Assembly (NCBI RefSeq): GCF_024139115.2
Contig: NC_085139.1
Span: 14,975,533-15,039,532, forward strand
Source: Armigeres subalbatus
Lineage: Eukaryota > Arthropoda > Insecta > Diptera > Culicidae
Direction of reading: 5' to 3'
Length of the DNA: 64,000 nucleotides
Position numbers and translations under genes: made by a program. Below the pieces are notes generated by a model. It was not told where the DNA came from and made no database searches. It saw only the letters and a list, made by a program, of their open reading frames with translations. Positions 10,294 to 21,853 of the stretch are shown here, one piece after another. Every line of letters begins with the position of its first letter. Within the stretch, counting starts at the first letter, position 1.

Positions 10294-10953
10294 CCGTGCG
10301 GAACCGAAATCCGTACAGCACCGAAATCCGTCCACCTCATTAGATATCAAAAAATTAAGAGAGGTTAAAGGTAATTAATATAGGAATAATTAATCTTTTT
10401 CTGTTCAGATACTTGACAGTAAGCTTTAGGGAATATAATTGGAAAGAAGGCTTTGAAATTAAAACCACAAAAATCAAAAACAAATCTCCACCCACCAAAC
10501 GCGGAGTTTGTGCCGCCATTTTGTTTTCGGGGAGAGCATAATTGCACCAAAAGTAACTGTGTTTTAATTGTTAATTGCAAATCATTATATAAGACAAGCG
10601 GAATACAAATCGAAGGGATCGCTTCTTAAGGTGCATATCGAACTATTTACAAGTTTAGTCAATCAGGCTGTTTCAATTTAAATATTTAGTTAAGAAATAG
10701 CTGTACGGATTTTGATCCTTTGATTCGAAATCCGTCCACGGTGGACGGATTTCGAGTCAGGAGTAGTTGATTTAATTCATTATTTTATCATGTTTTTCGT
10801 AGTTTTTAATGAGTAAATGTGAAACACTTCAAAAGTAGAAGCCTTCATGCGCCTGTGTCATTGACAAACGTTTTATTTACATTCGATTCCTATTTTCTAA
10901 TGACTTTTTCATATACTAAGATGCTTAAGTGTACGGATTTCGATGCCCCACGG
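10294..10953. mobile_element. TA-flanked MITE with CGAAATCCGT motifs
   Basis: The terminal repeats CCGTGCGGAACCGAAATCCG and, inverted at the right end, CGGATTTCGATGCCCCACGG are flanked by TA, which fits Tc1/mariner-type targeting. The internal motif CGAAATCCGT recurs. A nearly perfect palindrome lies at 10725-10755 (15-bp arms around one base). A 71-codon minus-strand frame inside shows no transposase signature. Confidence 0.8.
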
Positions 10954-11188
10954 TACCTTTATTGCTCCTTCGTATTTCCATTTCCTTAGTCTAACTCCCA
11001 CCTCACTTTCTCTAAATTGTCTTCGGTGGGGACCCCTTCACGTTCCGCTACTCCAACCGCTTCCTCTGTCGTCGCTGTCGTCCAATTATAGCCCGTGTTG
11101 GCCCGTTCTTGGGGGGGCTCACTACCGCGATCTCTCGATGCTGGCTTGTCTCCACGAACCCAGTCACGGAATTCCTGCAGCGTTGGTA

Positions 11189-11440
11189 CACCCAACCGGC
11201 GGTTGTTAGATTTTCCAACAATTCTGTATAAGAATCTACCAAAACCTGTATAAGAACTGGGCATATCCGAAATTGCTAGATTCTTATACAAATATTGTAG
11301 AAGAATCTAACAACTTTGTAAGCTTTTCTAACATTTTTTGTATAAAAATCTAACAATTTCGCATATGCCCAGATCTTATACAGGTTTTGGTAGATTCCTA
11401 TACAAAATTGTTTGAAAATCTAACAACTGCCGGTTGGGTG
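11189..11440. mobile_element. Palindromic TA-flanked MITE
   Basis: 252 bp with arms of about 88 bp, starting CACCCAACCGGCGGTTGTTA and ending with its inverted counterpart at CCGGTTGGGTG. TA sits at 11187-11188 and 11441-11442. Almost the whole element is inverted repeat, so it is a strong foldback. It has no coding capacity. Confidence 0.9.
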
Positions 11441-11442
11441 TA

Positions 11443-12338
11443 ATATCCACTAAATGGCGGTGTCTGGACAGTTATACCACGGACGTACCAGAATGGCAAA
11501 TCTGGTCCAGAGCGTATATTGTCGAGCTTCGGACGCTAGCGGTCCACCGATATGCTGCTTGGTTAATGGTTCCAAGAACACTCCACGGCCGAGTTCACGT
11601 AGGCTGATGTGGGTGCACTAAGGTCCAGCCAAAAAGGGGTCCTATTGGAGGGGGCGTTGGGGTTATTTGTGGCGGTTAGTGATGAGGGACGATCGATGGC
11701 AGGTTTAAACCATACCTGGATATTTCATCCTATGTCGCTCAATTCACTTTTTCACAGATCTTCGACTAATTCTTTTTGGTTTAAGTTTTCCGGATTGCTA
11801 ATCGACTAACGTCTTTCTCTAGCAAAAATTTCAAGCTAATTGCCATTTAGCGATGGTGGTTGTTCGCGCGAAAAGGCTTGACCGTTACATTTTTCCCCCA
11901 TCACATTTTCGCCCTATTGATGTCCCCATTACACCACCCACCATAGCCTCCCATGTCCTTGCGTACACCTGGTGTTGAGTAGTGAAACTATCCTGCTGAT
12001 GTCGGCACAATGGGTGTTGATTGGGTCAAGTTTCAATGGATCAATAAATTTCAAGGCATATACAACCAAAACCGAATACAAAAACCGTGAAATGTGTTTC
12101 GGAAAGTTGATACATTCCGCGAAATGTCGCACCGTGAAAAAAAAAAATCCGCGAAATGGTTCTCGGCGCAATAGTATACAACCCATTCCAGGGACTCTGG
12201 CAACACTTCTACCAACTTTTGTTTGTGTTGAAAACTCATAACATTATATGTTACAAATTTTGTAGTGCAATTCCATCTTGTTGGTAATGTTGCATGCAAG
12301 TTCAGGGTGGGGATAATGTTTTGACGTTTATTTGACAA
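11443..12338. other. No recognisable gene
   Basis: Unassigned sequence. Overlapping open frames on both strands near 11930-12240 have no recognisable domain. Confidence 0.5.
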
Positions 12339-12505
12339 GGGAAGATCCATAAAGTACGTCACGCAAAAATCGGCGATTTTCAACCCCCCCTCCCCCGTTC
12401 GTCACACTTTTTGTATTAAACCTCTAAAATTTTTGTATGAGTCGTCACGCTGCTCGGAACCCCCCCTCCCCCCTATGAGCGTGACGTACTTTGTGGATGC
12501 CCCCC
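12339..12505. mobile_element. MITE with AAGTACGTCACGC termini
   Basis: Inverted termini around ATCCATAAAGTACGTCACGC (12345-12364) and GCGTGACGTACTTTGTGGAT (12479-12498), with G-rich outer and C-rich inner tracts. A related one-ended fragment with TTACGTAACGCT lies at 62870-62945. The target duplication is not clear. Confidence 0.75.
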
Positions 12506-14915
12506 AAGACATAATTCAGTCTGCCATCCAAATTGTTTGTTGTGATCGCATATTCCGCGACGATCACCTCACGAAAAACTTTTTGTCGTTATTTTCACGT
12601 AATTTAACAATACTGTGGTTTTTTGTCTATTGTTTGGTCTTTTTAAAGGTACTTATGAAGAAATTCCACAAGTAATTTATCTTTCTGAAATTTCGAAATT
12701 TATTCGGAAATGTTTTAGGATTTTGGTACATAGATAGATAGATATTGTTTAACGTTCAATTTCAATTTCCCATTTACCTTCTAAAATTATTTATACCTTT
12801 TTTTTCTCAAGAATGAATAAAATCATAAACATCATGCATAACTAAAATCCGTGAAAGCTGCTTCTAGATATTATGTGTCAACGTATTTAGGAATCATGGA
12901 AATTTATTGCAACCCCTGGGAAAACCTGGAAAAATCAGGAAATTTTCATTTTGAAATTCAAAAATCCTTCTATTAGTTGCACTTACTTAGTGAAGATTAG
13001 AAAATCATTTAGAAAATCAAAGAGCATAGTTTTTTGCACAGAGTGTAGAACAACACTGTATACGCGACATGAGTTCTTTGGATAAACGATTGATGGATTA
13101 TATGAAATATAATCTTCTGTAATGGCGTACAGGTGTATAATGGCGTTTTTTAAGTGAATAATTTGTGTGGCATTCGCAACCCAACCCAATCTTTCATCCA
13201 TGATAACACCAAAATAACCTTTATTGTGGAATATGAACAAACTCCTCATAAAACCGGTGACAAAAGCTATGAAAGAGCGTTAATGTGGGATCCCATGTGA
13301 GACATTGCAGCGAAGGCAGATATAAACAAATTTGGAGAGAAAATTATAAAAATAAAGATTTACTGGTACAGCATTTTTAACGCAACCAATCCCACCACCA
13401 ACAGTAACCTAGCGAACACCAAAGCAGCTGCGCGACACTCGACTTATGATTTACGACACTCTCCGAACTTTACGGAAATTGGATTGACATCATCTAGCGC
13501 TCGTTCACTAGCATCTCTCCACCTCGATTTCCGCTGTCAGCGGCCCCGTATCTGAACGCTTCCGACCAAGGCCCTCGGGAATCTTTCCGCAGCTATTCAG
13601 TGAGTACCACCGTCCCACTTTACCGAACCGGTAGCAATAAATAACGCTAATAAGAAACAAATGAACTCGAAATGACACTTACCTTCGCTTCGATGGTCCG
13701 TCGAATAAATCAACCTGTTGTTTACCATCTCGCCTCATTCCTCGCTGCATCCGACAATGAGGACCACCCCGCCTTGAACGAGAGCTTTGGCCTGATTTGC
13801 CCGTTTCCTATCAAAAGAACTCCCGCCCTCGCCGTTGCTGTGCCCCAAATCCCAAAGACTACGGCAAGTGCTGAATTTTAATTTCGCGAGCGCTACTCTC
13901 CAAAGCGCAGGCAATATCATTCACTCAGTCCGAGCTCGTGCAGGCAGAACTCGTGGTGGAGTGGCTTTGCATGTCGCGCGGATGATGTGCGAGCGCTCCG
14001 TTGATGTTCCTATAGTCAAATTTACCCTATTTTATGATCGCATTTTTCACCACGGTTGTAATTTGGAGCGGAGCTCCAGCTATAGTGGAAACACCGACAG
14101 CTTTGGTTGTGGGTCCTGCGGGATTTGTCCATTCTCTATTCATCATCGCACCATCGTGCTGCGCCCCTGCCGAACGAACGGTCAGGGGTTCCCGTCGGTT
14201 TTTCATTCGGTTCCAATGGATCGTTGCGGGTTGAGCTATGAATCCACTCGATGTAAGTAAAAAAGGATCCACGCGCTCAATTTTCTCGGTTTTAAATGTG
14301 TGGTCTCTTTTAACAGAATAACAATTAAAGCCTTTCCAGGTAGTTAAGCTGAGTGCTCAAAAATCCATTTATGGGACATTTCTAATTTACTTGAAGAACT
14401 ACCGAAAGCAATATCCATCGCCAAGCAGCGGATCGGTCGTTGTGAACTCCTACGCAAACCATCACGGCGCTGCTCGAATTTTATAGAAACGAATGACACC
14501 TTCCCACACAACACGAGCACACTCCAGCTAGAACATTATTGTTTGTAGGTGGGCACTGGCACATGGAAAAAATGAGTATTTGTACGCGAAACTCGGCAGT
14601 GACGCTTCGGTCCTATAAATCATGGAAACGAATGCCAGACGCTACAGCAGTAGCATAAATAAGAAGCATACTTGGGAAGGTCGGGTGTTTCAGCGGCGAG
14701 CGAGCGCCACGCTACGCTACCATTCGCCAGCTCAACAAGCACTGGAAACCATAGACATTGTGCTTATGGCGTCTAAAATTCATTAAAACATGATAATTTA
14801 GAATATTATTCCAAATAGTTTTATGTTAATCAATTAAACGACTTGAAGCGAAAAATTAAATCATCAAATGATCCTATCGGACCAACTTATTTTTCATCTG
14901 CTCGAACTCCAATAT
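12506..14915. other. No recognisable gene; GC-richer island at 13400-14270
   Basis: There is a TAGA microsatellite near 12731-12745. From about 13400 to 14270 the sequence is GC-richer and has open frames on both strands (141 aa plus at 13835-14260, 81 aa minus at 14027-14272). Donor-like TTCAGTGAGTACC lies near 13600 and GATGTAAGT near 14250. These may be untranslated or leader exons of a host gene, but no product is recognisable and nothing decides the strand. Confidence 0.35.
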
Positions 14916-15058
14916 TTTTTGACCAATGTTTGAAAAAGGCGTAACAGCCAAAATTCATTCCTTCTGATTCTTCGTCTACAAATATAGCTATATATGTGGA
15001 GGAAAAACCAAAGGAATAAATTTTGGCTGGATGCTTTTTTCAAATGTTGGTCTAGAAA
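14916..15058. mobile_element. Palindromic foldback element, copy 1
   Basis: The arms of about 52 bp carry GGCGTAACAGCCAAAATT and ATTCCTTCTGATTC, with a short loop containing ATATAGCTATATATG. The ends read GACCAATGTTTGAAAAA and TTTTTTCAAATGTTGGTC. It is the same family as 35829-35972 and more degenerate, especially in the right arm. Confidence 0.85.
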
Positions 15059-15150
15059 TAATTTGAACATCATGGACGAGCATTGAAATTTCGAGTTACA
15101 GAAGGCCTTGACAGTATAGGAACGTGTTTTTTCTCTCTTTATTCCTTTAA

Positions 15151-15246
15151 GGGCCAATTTCTTCACCTCCGCTTAGTGCTTAAACCAGGTTTAAACGTAT
15201 GGGTAAGCATCGCTTAAGAGTTAAGCGGCGGTGAAGAAAACGGCCC
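15151..15246. mobile_element. PIF/Harbinger-like MITE, 96 bp
   Basis: Begins GGGCCAATTTCTTCACC and ends with the inverted GGTGAAGAAAACGGCCC. The 3-bp TAA flanks at 15148-15150 and 15247-15249 fit the TWA duplication of PIF/Harbinger. The inside is also self-complementary (CCGCTTAGTGCTTAAACC, GCTTAAGAGTTAAGCGG). A related copy lies near 62735-62815. Confidence 0.8.
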
Positions 15247-15341
15247 TAAGTCACTTAATTTTGGTTGATCAAATTTTTTGTCCACGTTGTGTTCTTATCA
15301 TGAATGTTAACAGGAAAGCTTTGAATACTATGGAGAATGAA

Positions 15342-15628
15342 GGGGTCTCCAGTAGCCTTGCGAGCAAAGGCGTAGGATAGCTAATACGGAGATGACGAGT
15401 TCGATTCTCGGTGCGGTCTAGGATGTTTTCGGGTTGGAAACATTCTCAACACCCTGGGCATAGTTTATCCATTGTACTTGCCACACAGGACACATACTCA
15501 TGCAATGGTGGGCATTGGAAAACTTTCAATTAATAACAGAGAAAATGTTAATAGGACACTAAGTTGAAAAGCAGGCAAAGTTCCAGTTGAAATGAAGAGC
15601 TATTGAAGAAGAAGAAGAACAAGAAGAA
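15342..15628 (+). mobile_element. tRNA-derived SINE with GAAG tail
   Basis: The head is tRNA-like with a B-box GAGTTCGATTC near 15397. The body carries a conserved GGTCTAGGATGTTTTCGGG segment, ACACCCTGGGCATAGT and CCATTGTACTTGCCACAC. The tail is a (GAA)n-type run at about 15608-15628. The body matches 63173-63430 closely, and also matches 33202-33484, which has a different head. It is transcribed by RNA polymerase III in principle and has no coding capacity. Confidence 0.9.
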
Positions 15629-15934
15629 TGGTTACCACACGAATTTATTGTATTTATAATTCCACTTTGAGCTCAGCATTCAGTTTGCCTAAATCTGATG
15701 TCAAAAAGTTTAGAAGATTAAATATTGCGTTAATAAAAATCATTGTTGAGAATGCAATAACAATTCGCATCATATCTGCGTGGTGTAAATCACACCGAAT
15801 CCATTTGATTACGACTATGCATTGAATTCTATCACTGGAGCATGTCAAAATCCAGCTATTTATCTATTTATTGATTACTTTTGTTGCTCCAAATCAATTT
15901 GTTTTAGAAACAACTTCTGAAAAAAACCCATTGC
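15629..15934. other. No recognisable feature
   Basis: AT-rich unassigned sequence. Open frames on both strands at 15628-15848 lack any domain. Confidence 0.5.
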
Positions 15935-16112
15935 TTCTAATGTGTGGCCTCAAATGGCCGGAGCGAAATGTTATGACACCAGCTCTCCGTTCGGAGACGA
16001 GCCAGCCTCGGGCTGAAAGTCTCCCTAATAAAGAAATAAAAAAAAGCAACTCTCCGTTGGTGCACGCCATTGAGATCTGTCAAGAAGAGGTCGAGTCATA
16101 GCTTGCTGCTCA
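15935..16112 (+). repeat. Dispersed repeat carrying a nested retroposon stub
   Basis: The outer repeat (AATGTGTGGCCTC start, GAGTCATAGCTTGCTGC end) recurs at 18995-19072. Inside it, 15992-16049 is a 58-bp retroposon 3' stub containing GGCTGAAAGTCTCCCTAATA and an A-rich tail. The stub is flanked by 9-bp duplications CTCTCCGTT (15983-15991 and 16050-16058). Confidence 0.75.
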
Positions 16113-16496
16113 CCAATCGACACGTTGAGAATGTTAAATCACACGCTGAAAGTAACTTACTCAAACCGCATTTTCCTCTTCTTCCCTCATAAAAAAGAGA
16201 AAAAAAAACTTCTAGCATAGGACGCAGTGATTTTTTTTCTAAGTTATTTGCGCGAGACGAAGATGAACATTGACCATGTTGCTCTTGAGAAACCAATTAA
16301 TTCCTTTGAAAATTGAACTCCAAAATAAACTATCTTAACATCGTAGTTTTTAATCGCAGAACCACGATCGGGAGGTCTATAGATTGTGCCGTTCAAGTCT
16401 TAAGTACCTACTGTTTTGATATTGGTCTAATCTAAATATCTTATTCTCTCAATTAAATCCAACTATCATCCCCGTGTATAGTAACAACTTCAAGCT

Positions 16497-16772
16497 GACC
16501 TTCAACATATGGTCGGGGTTCATCCAAAGCACACCAAGCGCCAACGAAAAATTAACGATTTCTCTGCTCAAACTTTCGTTTATCAGATTTAATTGATCGC
16601 AAATCGTATTGGATATCTCTCAACCCCATAACTGAGGATATCCTACTGCAAATGTATGTTTAAATTGATATGAAACAACTTCTGTTTTTCTCGAACGAAC
16701 AAATATCACAAGTCAGTCAAAAAGCCGCTTGGTGCGGTTTGGTTGAACCCCGACCATTTAGATGTTGAACTT
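16497..16772. mobile_element. Inverted-repeat element (MITE-like)
   Basis: Arms of about 45 bp. The left contains GGTCGGGGTTCATCCAAAG and CACACCAAGCG (16511-16540). The right holds the inverted form CGCTTGGTGCGG and GGTTGAACCCCGACC (16726-16755). The outer parts pair TTCAACAT with ATGTTGAA. It is about 275 bp with no coding capacity and an unclear target duplication. Confidence 0.7.
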
Positions 16773-17029
16773 CCGAACGCCGGCCTGGAAAATGATATTT
16801 ATCTAAAATGTATTAGAGATAATATATTTGAATGAGATATCATACTTAAACTTTAGACTTATGTTAACTAATACTGCGAGAAAAAAAAACTCTAAACTAA
16901 TAGCTTTGTGGACACTGGCAACGTTTTTAACTTCGTGAACTTCGGATATCTGATCCAAATAATAATTCCGGTATGACTAGTAAGTCAGTAAATTCTAAAA
17001 TAAACATCAAGATAATATATTTTGCCTTC

Positions 17030-18895
17030 CAAACAATCAAACTACAATCCATTTTCAAGCGGTCTTCCAGACACGCTTTGCGATTTTTCACACTACAATC
17101 CATTTTCCAGCGGTTTTCCGGACACGCTTTGTGATTTTCCACACCACAATCCATTTCCAGCGGTCTTTCAAACACGCTTTGTGATTTTCCAAACCACAAT
17201 CCATTTTCCAGCGGTTTTTCAGGCACGATTTGTGATTTTCCACACCCCAATCCATTTTCCAGCGGTCTTCTAGTCATGCTTTGTGATGTTCCAAACCACA
17301 ATCCATTTCCTATCGGTCTTCAAGGCGCGCTTTGTAATTTTCCACACCATAATCCGTTTCCCAGCGGTCTTCCAGACGCACTGTGTGATTTTCCAATCTA
17401 CAATCCGTTTTCCAGCGAACGTTTCGACACGCTTTGTGATTTTCCAAACTAGAATCCGTTATCCAACGGTCTTCCAGACGCGCTTTGTGATTTTCCACAC
17501 CACAATCTATTTTCCAGCGGTCTTCCAGACTCGTTTTGTGATTTACCAAACTACAACCCATTTTCAAGTGGTCTTCCAAACATGCTTCGTGATTTTCCAT
17601 ACCACAATCCGTTTTCTTTAGGGGGTCCCGTAGCGTAGTTGGCTACACGTTCGCCTTATAAGCGGACGGTCATGGGTTCGATTCCCAGCCCCTCCACCAA
17701 GCCCTTGTCAGTCGCCTGAGGTGCAGCCCAAACGGTGGCGTTTTGGGGTGCGCGTCTCACCGACACGGCTGCCCGATGACGACTGACAAATTGTTCTTCT
17801 CGGAGGCATACCTCCAACTTACCCGGACAAGCGGAAACCGAACAATGCAACGAGCAATTGGATACACGATACGGACAAAAAAAAGGACACAATGGACTCA
17901 CGATGAGATGGACCCGGCAATGATAACAACAACGAATGTCTAAAAATAGATTCTGTGTGGATTCTGTACAGCAGAATACCACAGTAGATAACGGCACAGT
18001 AGCGGTTAAGAAACACAGAGTGCCTACCAAATAAAGAAATGAATAAAAAAAAAACCCGTTTTCCAGCGAATGTCCCGACGCTTTGTGGTTTTCCAAACTA
18101 GAATCCGTTATCCAGCGGTCTTCCAGAAGCGCTTTGTGATTTTCCTAACCACAAACCATTTTCCAGCTGTTTTACAGATACGCTTTGTGATTTTCTACAC
18201 CACACTCCATTTTCTAGCGGTCTTTCAGACGCGCTTTGTGATTTTCAAATCACAATCTTTTTCCTAGCTGTCTTCCAGACACGCTTTTTGATTTTTCCGC
18301 ACCACGATCCGTTTTTAACCAGACGTCCTGCCGCGCTTTGTGATTTTCCAAACCACAATTCATTTCGTAGCGGTTTTCCAGAAATGCTTTGTGATTTTTC
18401 AAACCACAATCCGTTTTCCGGCGCATGTCCCGCCGCGCTTTGTGGTTTTTCACACCATAATCCGTTTCCAGCGGTCTTCCAGACGCGCTGTGTAATTTTC
18501 CAAAAAATCCGTTTTCCAGCGAACGTCCCGACGCGCTTTTCCGAACTAGAATCCGTTATCCAGCGGTCTTCCAGACGCGCTTTGTGATTTTCCTAACCAC
18601 AATACGTTTTCAAGCGGTCTTCCAGACGCACTTTGCGATTTTTCAAACCACAATCCGTTTCCAGCGGTCTTCCAGACACGCTTTGTGATTTTCCAAACCA
18701 CAACCAACTTTCCAGCGGTTTTTCAGACGCGCTTTTCGAATTTCCACACCACAATCCATTTTCCAGCGGTCTTCTAGTCATGCTTTGTGATGTTTCAAAC
18801 CATAATCCATTTCCTACCGGTCTTCCAGACACGTTTTGTGATTTTCCTAACCACAATCCTTTTTCCAGCTGTCTTCCAGACTTGTGAATTCCTCA
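17030..18895. repeat. 51-bp minisatellite split by a SINE
   Basis: About 28 units around ACCACAATCCGTTTTCCAGC, GGTCTTCCAGACACGC and TTTGTGATTTTCC, with a 51-bp period. The period is a multiple of three, which explains long open frames on both strands with a 17-residue repeat (IHFPAVFQTRFVIFHT type). The array is interrupted at 17617-18054. A few units are shortened, for example near 18500 and 18885. Confidence 0.95.
17617..18054 (+). mobile_element. Feilai-like tRNA-derived SINE
   Basis: About 438 bp. The head at 17621-17698 resembles a tRNA, with A-box TAGCGTAGTTGG (17631-17642), B-box GGTTCGATTCC (17675-17685) and an anticodon loop reading TAT. The acceptor stem does not pair well, so it is not a tRNA gene. 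The body is about 330 bp and ends in AATAAAGAAATGAATAAAA and an A-run. CCGTTTTC flanks it (17609-17616 and 18056-18063), although this is also host repeat sequence. The resemblance to Aedes Feilai is from memory of that family's form. Confidence 0.85.
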
Positions 18896-18994
18896 AACCA
18901 TCAAGTATTTGAATAATTAGCACATTAACCGCTTGAATACAACTCACCCTTTGAAGTCAGCGTCAGGATAAAAAAAAAACTTGGCAGGATCGCC

Positions 18995-19072
18995 ATAATG
19001 TGTGGCCTCTCTCGTGTGCACGCCCCCAAGATCTGACAAGAAAAGGCCGAGTCATGGCTTGCTGCACCCTAT
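18995..19072 (+). repeat. Dispersed repeat related to 15935-16112
   Basis: Shares the TAATGTGTGGCCTC start and AAGATCTGACAAG, GAGTCATGGCTTGCTGC with 15935-16112. It lacks the nested retroposon stub and an additional ~35-bp segment, so it approximates the unoccupied form. Confidence 0.7.
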
Positions 19073-19722
19073 TAATATTGTTCTGCGTAGGACCTTATTT
19101 GTAAAAGCTCGTGTATTATGACGATGGCCTTTTCCTAGGAATATTGCAGTGTGTAAAATTCATGAGCCAAAACTAAGTTATAATTTTCATTATATCTTGT
19201 TCAGCAGAGATTTTATTCAAAAGTAAAATGTTTATCGGATTCAGTCTGATTTAGGGAAATTCAAATTAATATTTTTTTGATCCTGATATGTCGTTGTTTG
19301 TTTTTATTTAACAGTACAACATGTTTGTTATTTCGAGCTACAAGCTTGTTTTAAGGCAACTAAATTGTCGATCTAAAAACAAAACTTTATTTAACTATCC
19401 TCAAGGGCTATTAAATAATTATATATTCATGTACAGTCTGAACTGTGTCCAATATACTCTCATACACATTCAAGTTTAGATTGTTTTACATTAGTTTTTA
19501 CGGATTTTAATGGTAGTTGTTGTTATTGACAGTCAAAATAATATGTATCAATTACAGGATTTGTTTCGCAATAATACCGCTTTTAACCTTCTAAGCAGCT
19601 TCATTTTTTTCATCGCCAGCAACACGCACGTAGGTCTACGGCGTTGAATTTGGCCTGACTAGACACTTTATACTCGTTTTTTCTCGACCGCATATACGAA
19701 CACATTAAATAATTCAAGAGGT
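19073..19722. other. No recognisable feature
   Basis: AT-rich unassigned sequence with no long frames or clear repeats. Confidence 0.5.
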
Positions 19723-20043
19723 TCACATCTGTTGGAATGAAAATCCATTCAGCAGTTTTGAACCAATCTTAGTGTATGAGAACTCGCTTCTGTCTTCTGA
19801 AACACGAAATCGTCCTTTCCGTACATTCTCCCTAAGCTTGGCCGGCCTGACGACTTTCTGTAACACTACCTTTTTCATAATAGAAAGATTTATTTTTAAC
19901 GCCATTGCGCCAAACGGTAGCTTAATAAGAAAATTATTTTTAGCTTTTAGTGGAATGTATTTTCTTGTCATCAGTAGAGTTCGTACAATTCCATTTAATT
20001 CCTTCACTTGATTGTACCTTGACAGATACGTATTTCGCCTCAA
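19723..20043 (-). CDS. Unrecognised basic 106-aa open frame
   Basis: A 106-codon minus-strand frame with an ordinary, non-repetitive amino-acid composition rich in Lys, Arg and Leu. It contains the segment KKVVLQKVVRPAKLRENVRK at residues 57-76. It lies in AT-rich DNA, where a frame this long is less expected by chance. I recognise no domain, signal peptide or membrane segment, and no splice sites decide its ends. It could be a small relic of a transposon or host exon, or chance. Confidence 0.25.
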   Translation of the reverse strand: MRRNTYLSRYNQVKELNGIVRTLLMTRKYIPLKAKNNFLIKLPFGAMALKINLSIMKKVVLQKVVRPAKLRENVRKGRFRVSEDRSEFSYTKIGSKLLNGFSFQQM

Positions 20044-20169
20044 CAGTAAGGTCGTCTTTACACTAAAAACATTTTGATTTTATGATGGTTTTATAACACT
20101 ATTTTAGAGTAAAAAAGTTTATGGAAAAGTATATAAGACACGGTGTAAACATCTTAGAGCAATGATAAT

Positions 20170-21330
20170 TCCTCAATGTTGTTTTGTTCTATCTTGCGCG
20201 GTTGAAAAGAAAATTAAATAGTACGCCATTGAAAGTGTTTGGAAACGTCGAACGATTTTGAGATCCGCGTTATTTTGTTCTGCCTTGTGCGATCAAAAAG
20301 AAAATTGAATAATGCGCGATCGAACGTGTTTGGAAGCGTAGGACGACTTCGAGATCCGCGTTATTTTGTTCTGCCCTGTGCAGTCGAAAATAAAATAATT
20401 ATTGCGCGATCAAACGTGTTTTGGATACGCAGAACGATCTCAGCATTCGCAATATTTTGTTCTGCCTTGTGCGGTCAAGAAGAAAATAATAAGTGCGCGA
20501 TGAGACTCTTTTGGAAGCACAGATCGATCTCGAGGTCAACGTTATTATGTTCTGCCCTGTTCGGTCGAAGAGAAGGAAGCGCAGCACGATCTCGAGATCC
20601 ACCTTCTTTTATTCTGCCTTGTGCGGTCGAAATGAAAATTAAATAGGGTAAAATGCCCAATAGTGGACCCTCAACCAATAGTGGACCCTCCAGGCATTTT
20701 TTCATTATTGCAGCACAATGGAAACATTTGGCTATGAAATTCCATCGGAAGAACCTACCTTACAGTCCTATGATTTGATTACTTGCATTGAAAATGCTAT
20801 GGAAAGTAAAATTAGATGATTTTTTACAATTCTATAAAAAATAAACACGAGAGTGTCCATTATAGGAATATTTTGGGGGGTCCATAATAGGGAAGAAGAA
20901 CGTCCCGAAACGAAACATGAAAATCGAATGAAGTGTCGACTATAGGGAAGTAATTTCCTATTATGGACCCCCAGGGGGTCTACTATAGGGCAAATTCAGT
21001 CCGACTTTACAATGTTATTTTCAAAGAATAACGCCGAGTATTTGAGTGTTTTATGTATGTATCGTGAAGAGGAGATGCAGAGCTTGATATAAGATATCAC
21101 GCAAAATTAATATTTTGAAAATTTCCACTCCTTATGCCAGGAAGAGTAAAATTTCGCTACTAGGGGGTCCACTATTGGGCATTTTACCCTAGTGCGCGAT
21201 CGAACGTGTTTTGGAAGCATAGAATGATCTCGAGATCTGCGTTATTTTGTTCTGCCCTGTTTGGCCGAAAAGAAAATAATATGTGCGCGATCAAACGCGT
21301 TTGGAAGTGCAAAATAATTTAGAAATTCAC
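20170..21330. repeat. ~95-bp tandem repeat, split by a MITE
   Basis: About five units before and one after the insertion at 20646-21189. Each carries GTGTTTGGAAGCG, TCTCGAGATCCGCGTTATTT and GTTCTGCCCTGTGCGGTCGA, then AAAATAATATGTGCGCGATC. The unit length varies from about 85 to 100 bp. Confidence 0.85.
20646..21189. mobile_element. TA-flanked MITE with GGGTAAAATGCCC termini
   Basis: 544 bp with inverted termini of about 25 bp, GGGTAAAATGCCCAATAGTG at the left. TA lies at 20644-20645 and 21190-21191. The internal sequence repeats GGTCC and TATTGG motifs, including CCATTATAGG and TCCTATTATGGACCC. No transposase. It fits non-autonomous Tc1/mariner-type elements. Confidence 0.9.
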
Positions 21331-21853
21331 TTTGCTTTGAGCGTTCAAACTACCTACATGTTACACAAGGTATTTCGTTTACCAAAACGAATCTAGCTAC
21401 AATCCCTATTCCTATATCCAATATCCCAGTGATTTCTCGTGGAAGTGTAGATGACTCGTCGGCTTCCATCAAAGCGAGTATCATGTCAACATTGTCCTAA
21501 GTATTCCTGCATTCGGACACACCATTTTTAATCACCAGTTTTTACACATTGTGGGAGATGTCCAAAATATCATTCTTTGTGTAATTACAGTTGGCTAGAG
21601 GGTCTTTTTCGGGAAATCCTGGATCCCGGGATTTTTTACGCAAATCTCGGTATTTCCCGAAAATGAAAAAAATACATGATAACAAAAAATTTTCAGGCAC
21701 ATAATGTATGTGTGTTCTGCATAATTGCACTGATTCTATTTTGTTAGTCCATCGGCTTTTATTTTGCCCACATGTCTTATGCACACTCATGCATACAAAC
21801 ATACACAAACAAGCAATCACAGATATCTTCTCAATTCGCCGAGAGAGTGATTA
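21331..21853. other. No recognisable gene
   Basis: Unassigned sequence with short open frames only. Confidence 0.45.

Noticed and set aside
17621..17698. tRNA-Ile(TAT) gene
   Set aside because: The acceptor stem pairs poorly, the T-stem has a mismatch, and the head continues into a SINE body with an A-tail. It is a tRNA-derived SINE head.
17022..18887. 17-residue repeat proteins
   Set aside because: Product of a 51-bp minisatellite; frames exist on both strands and break at a SINE.
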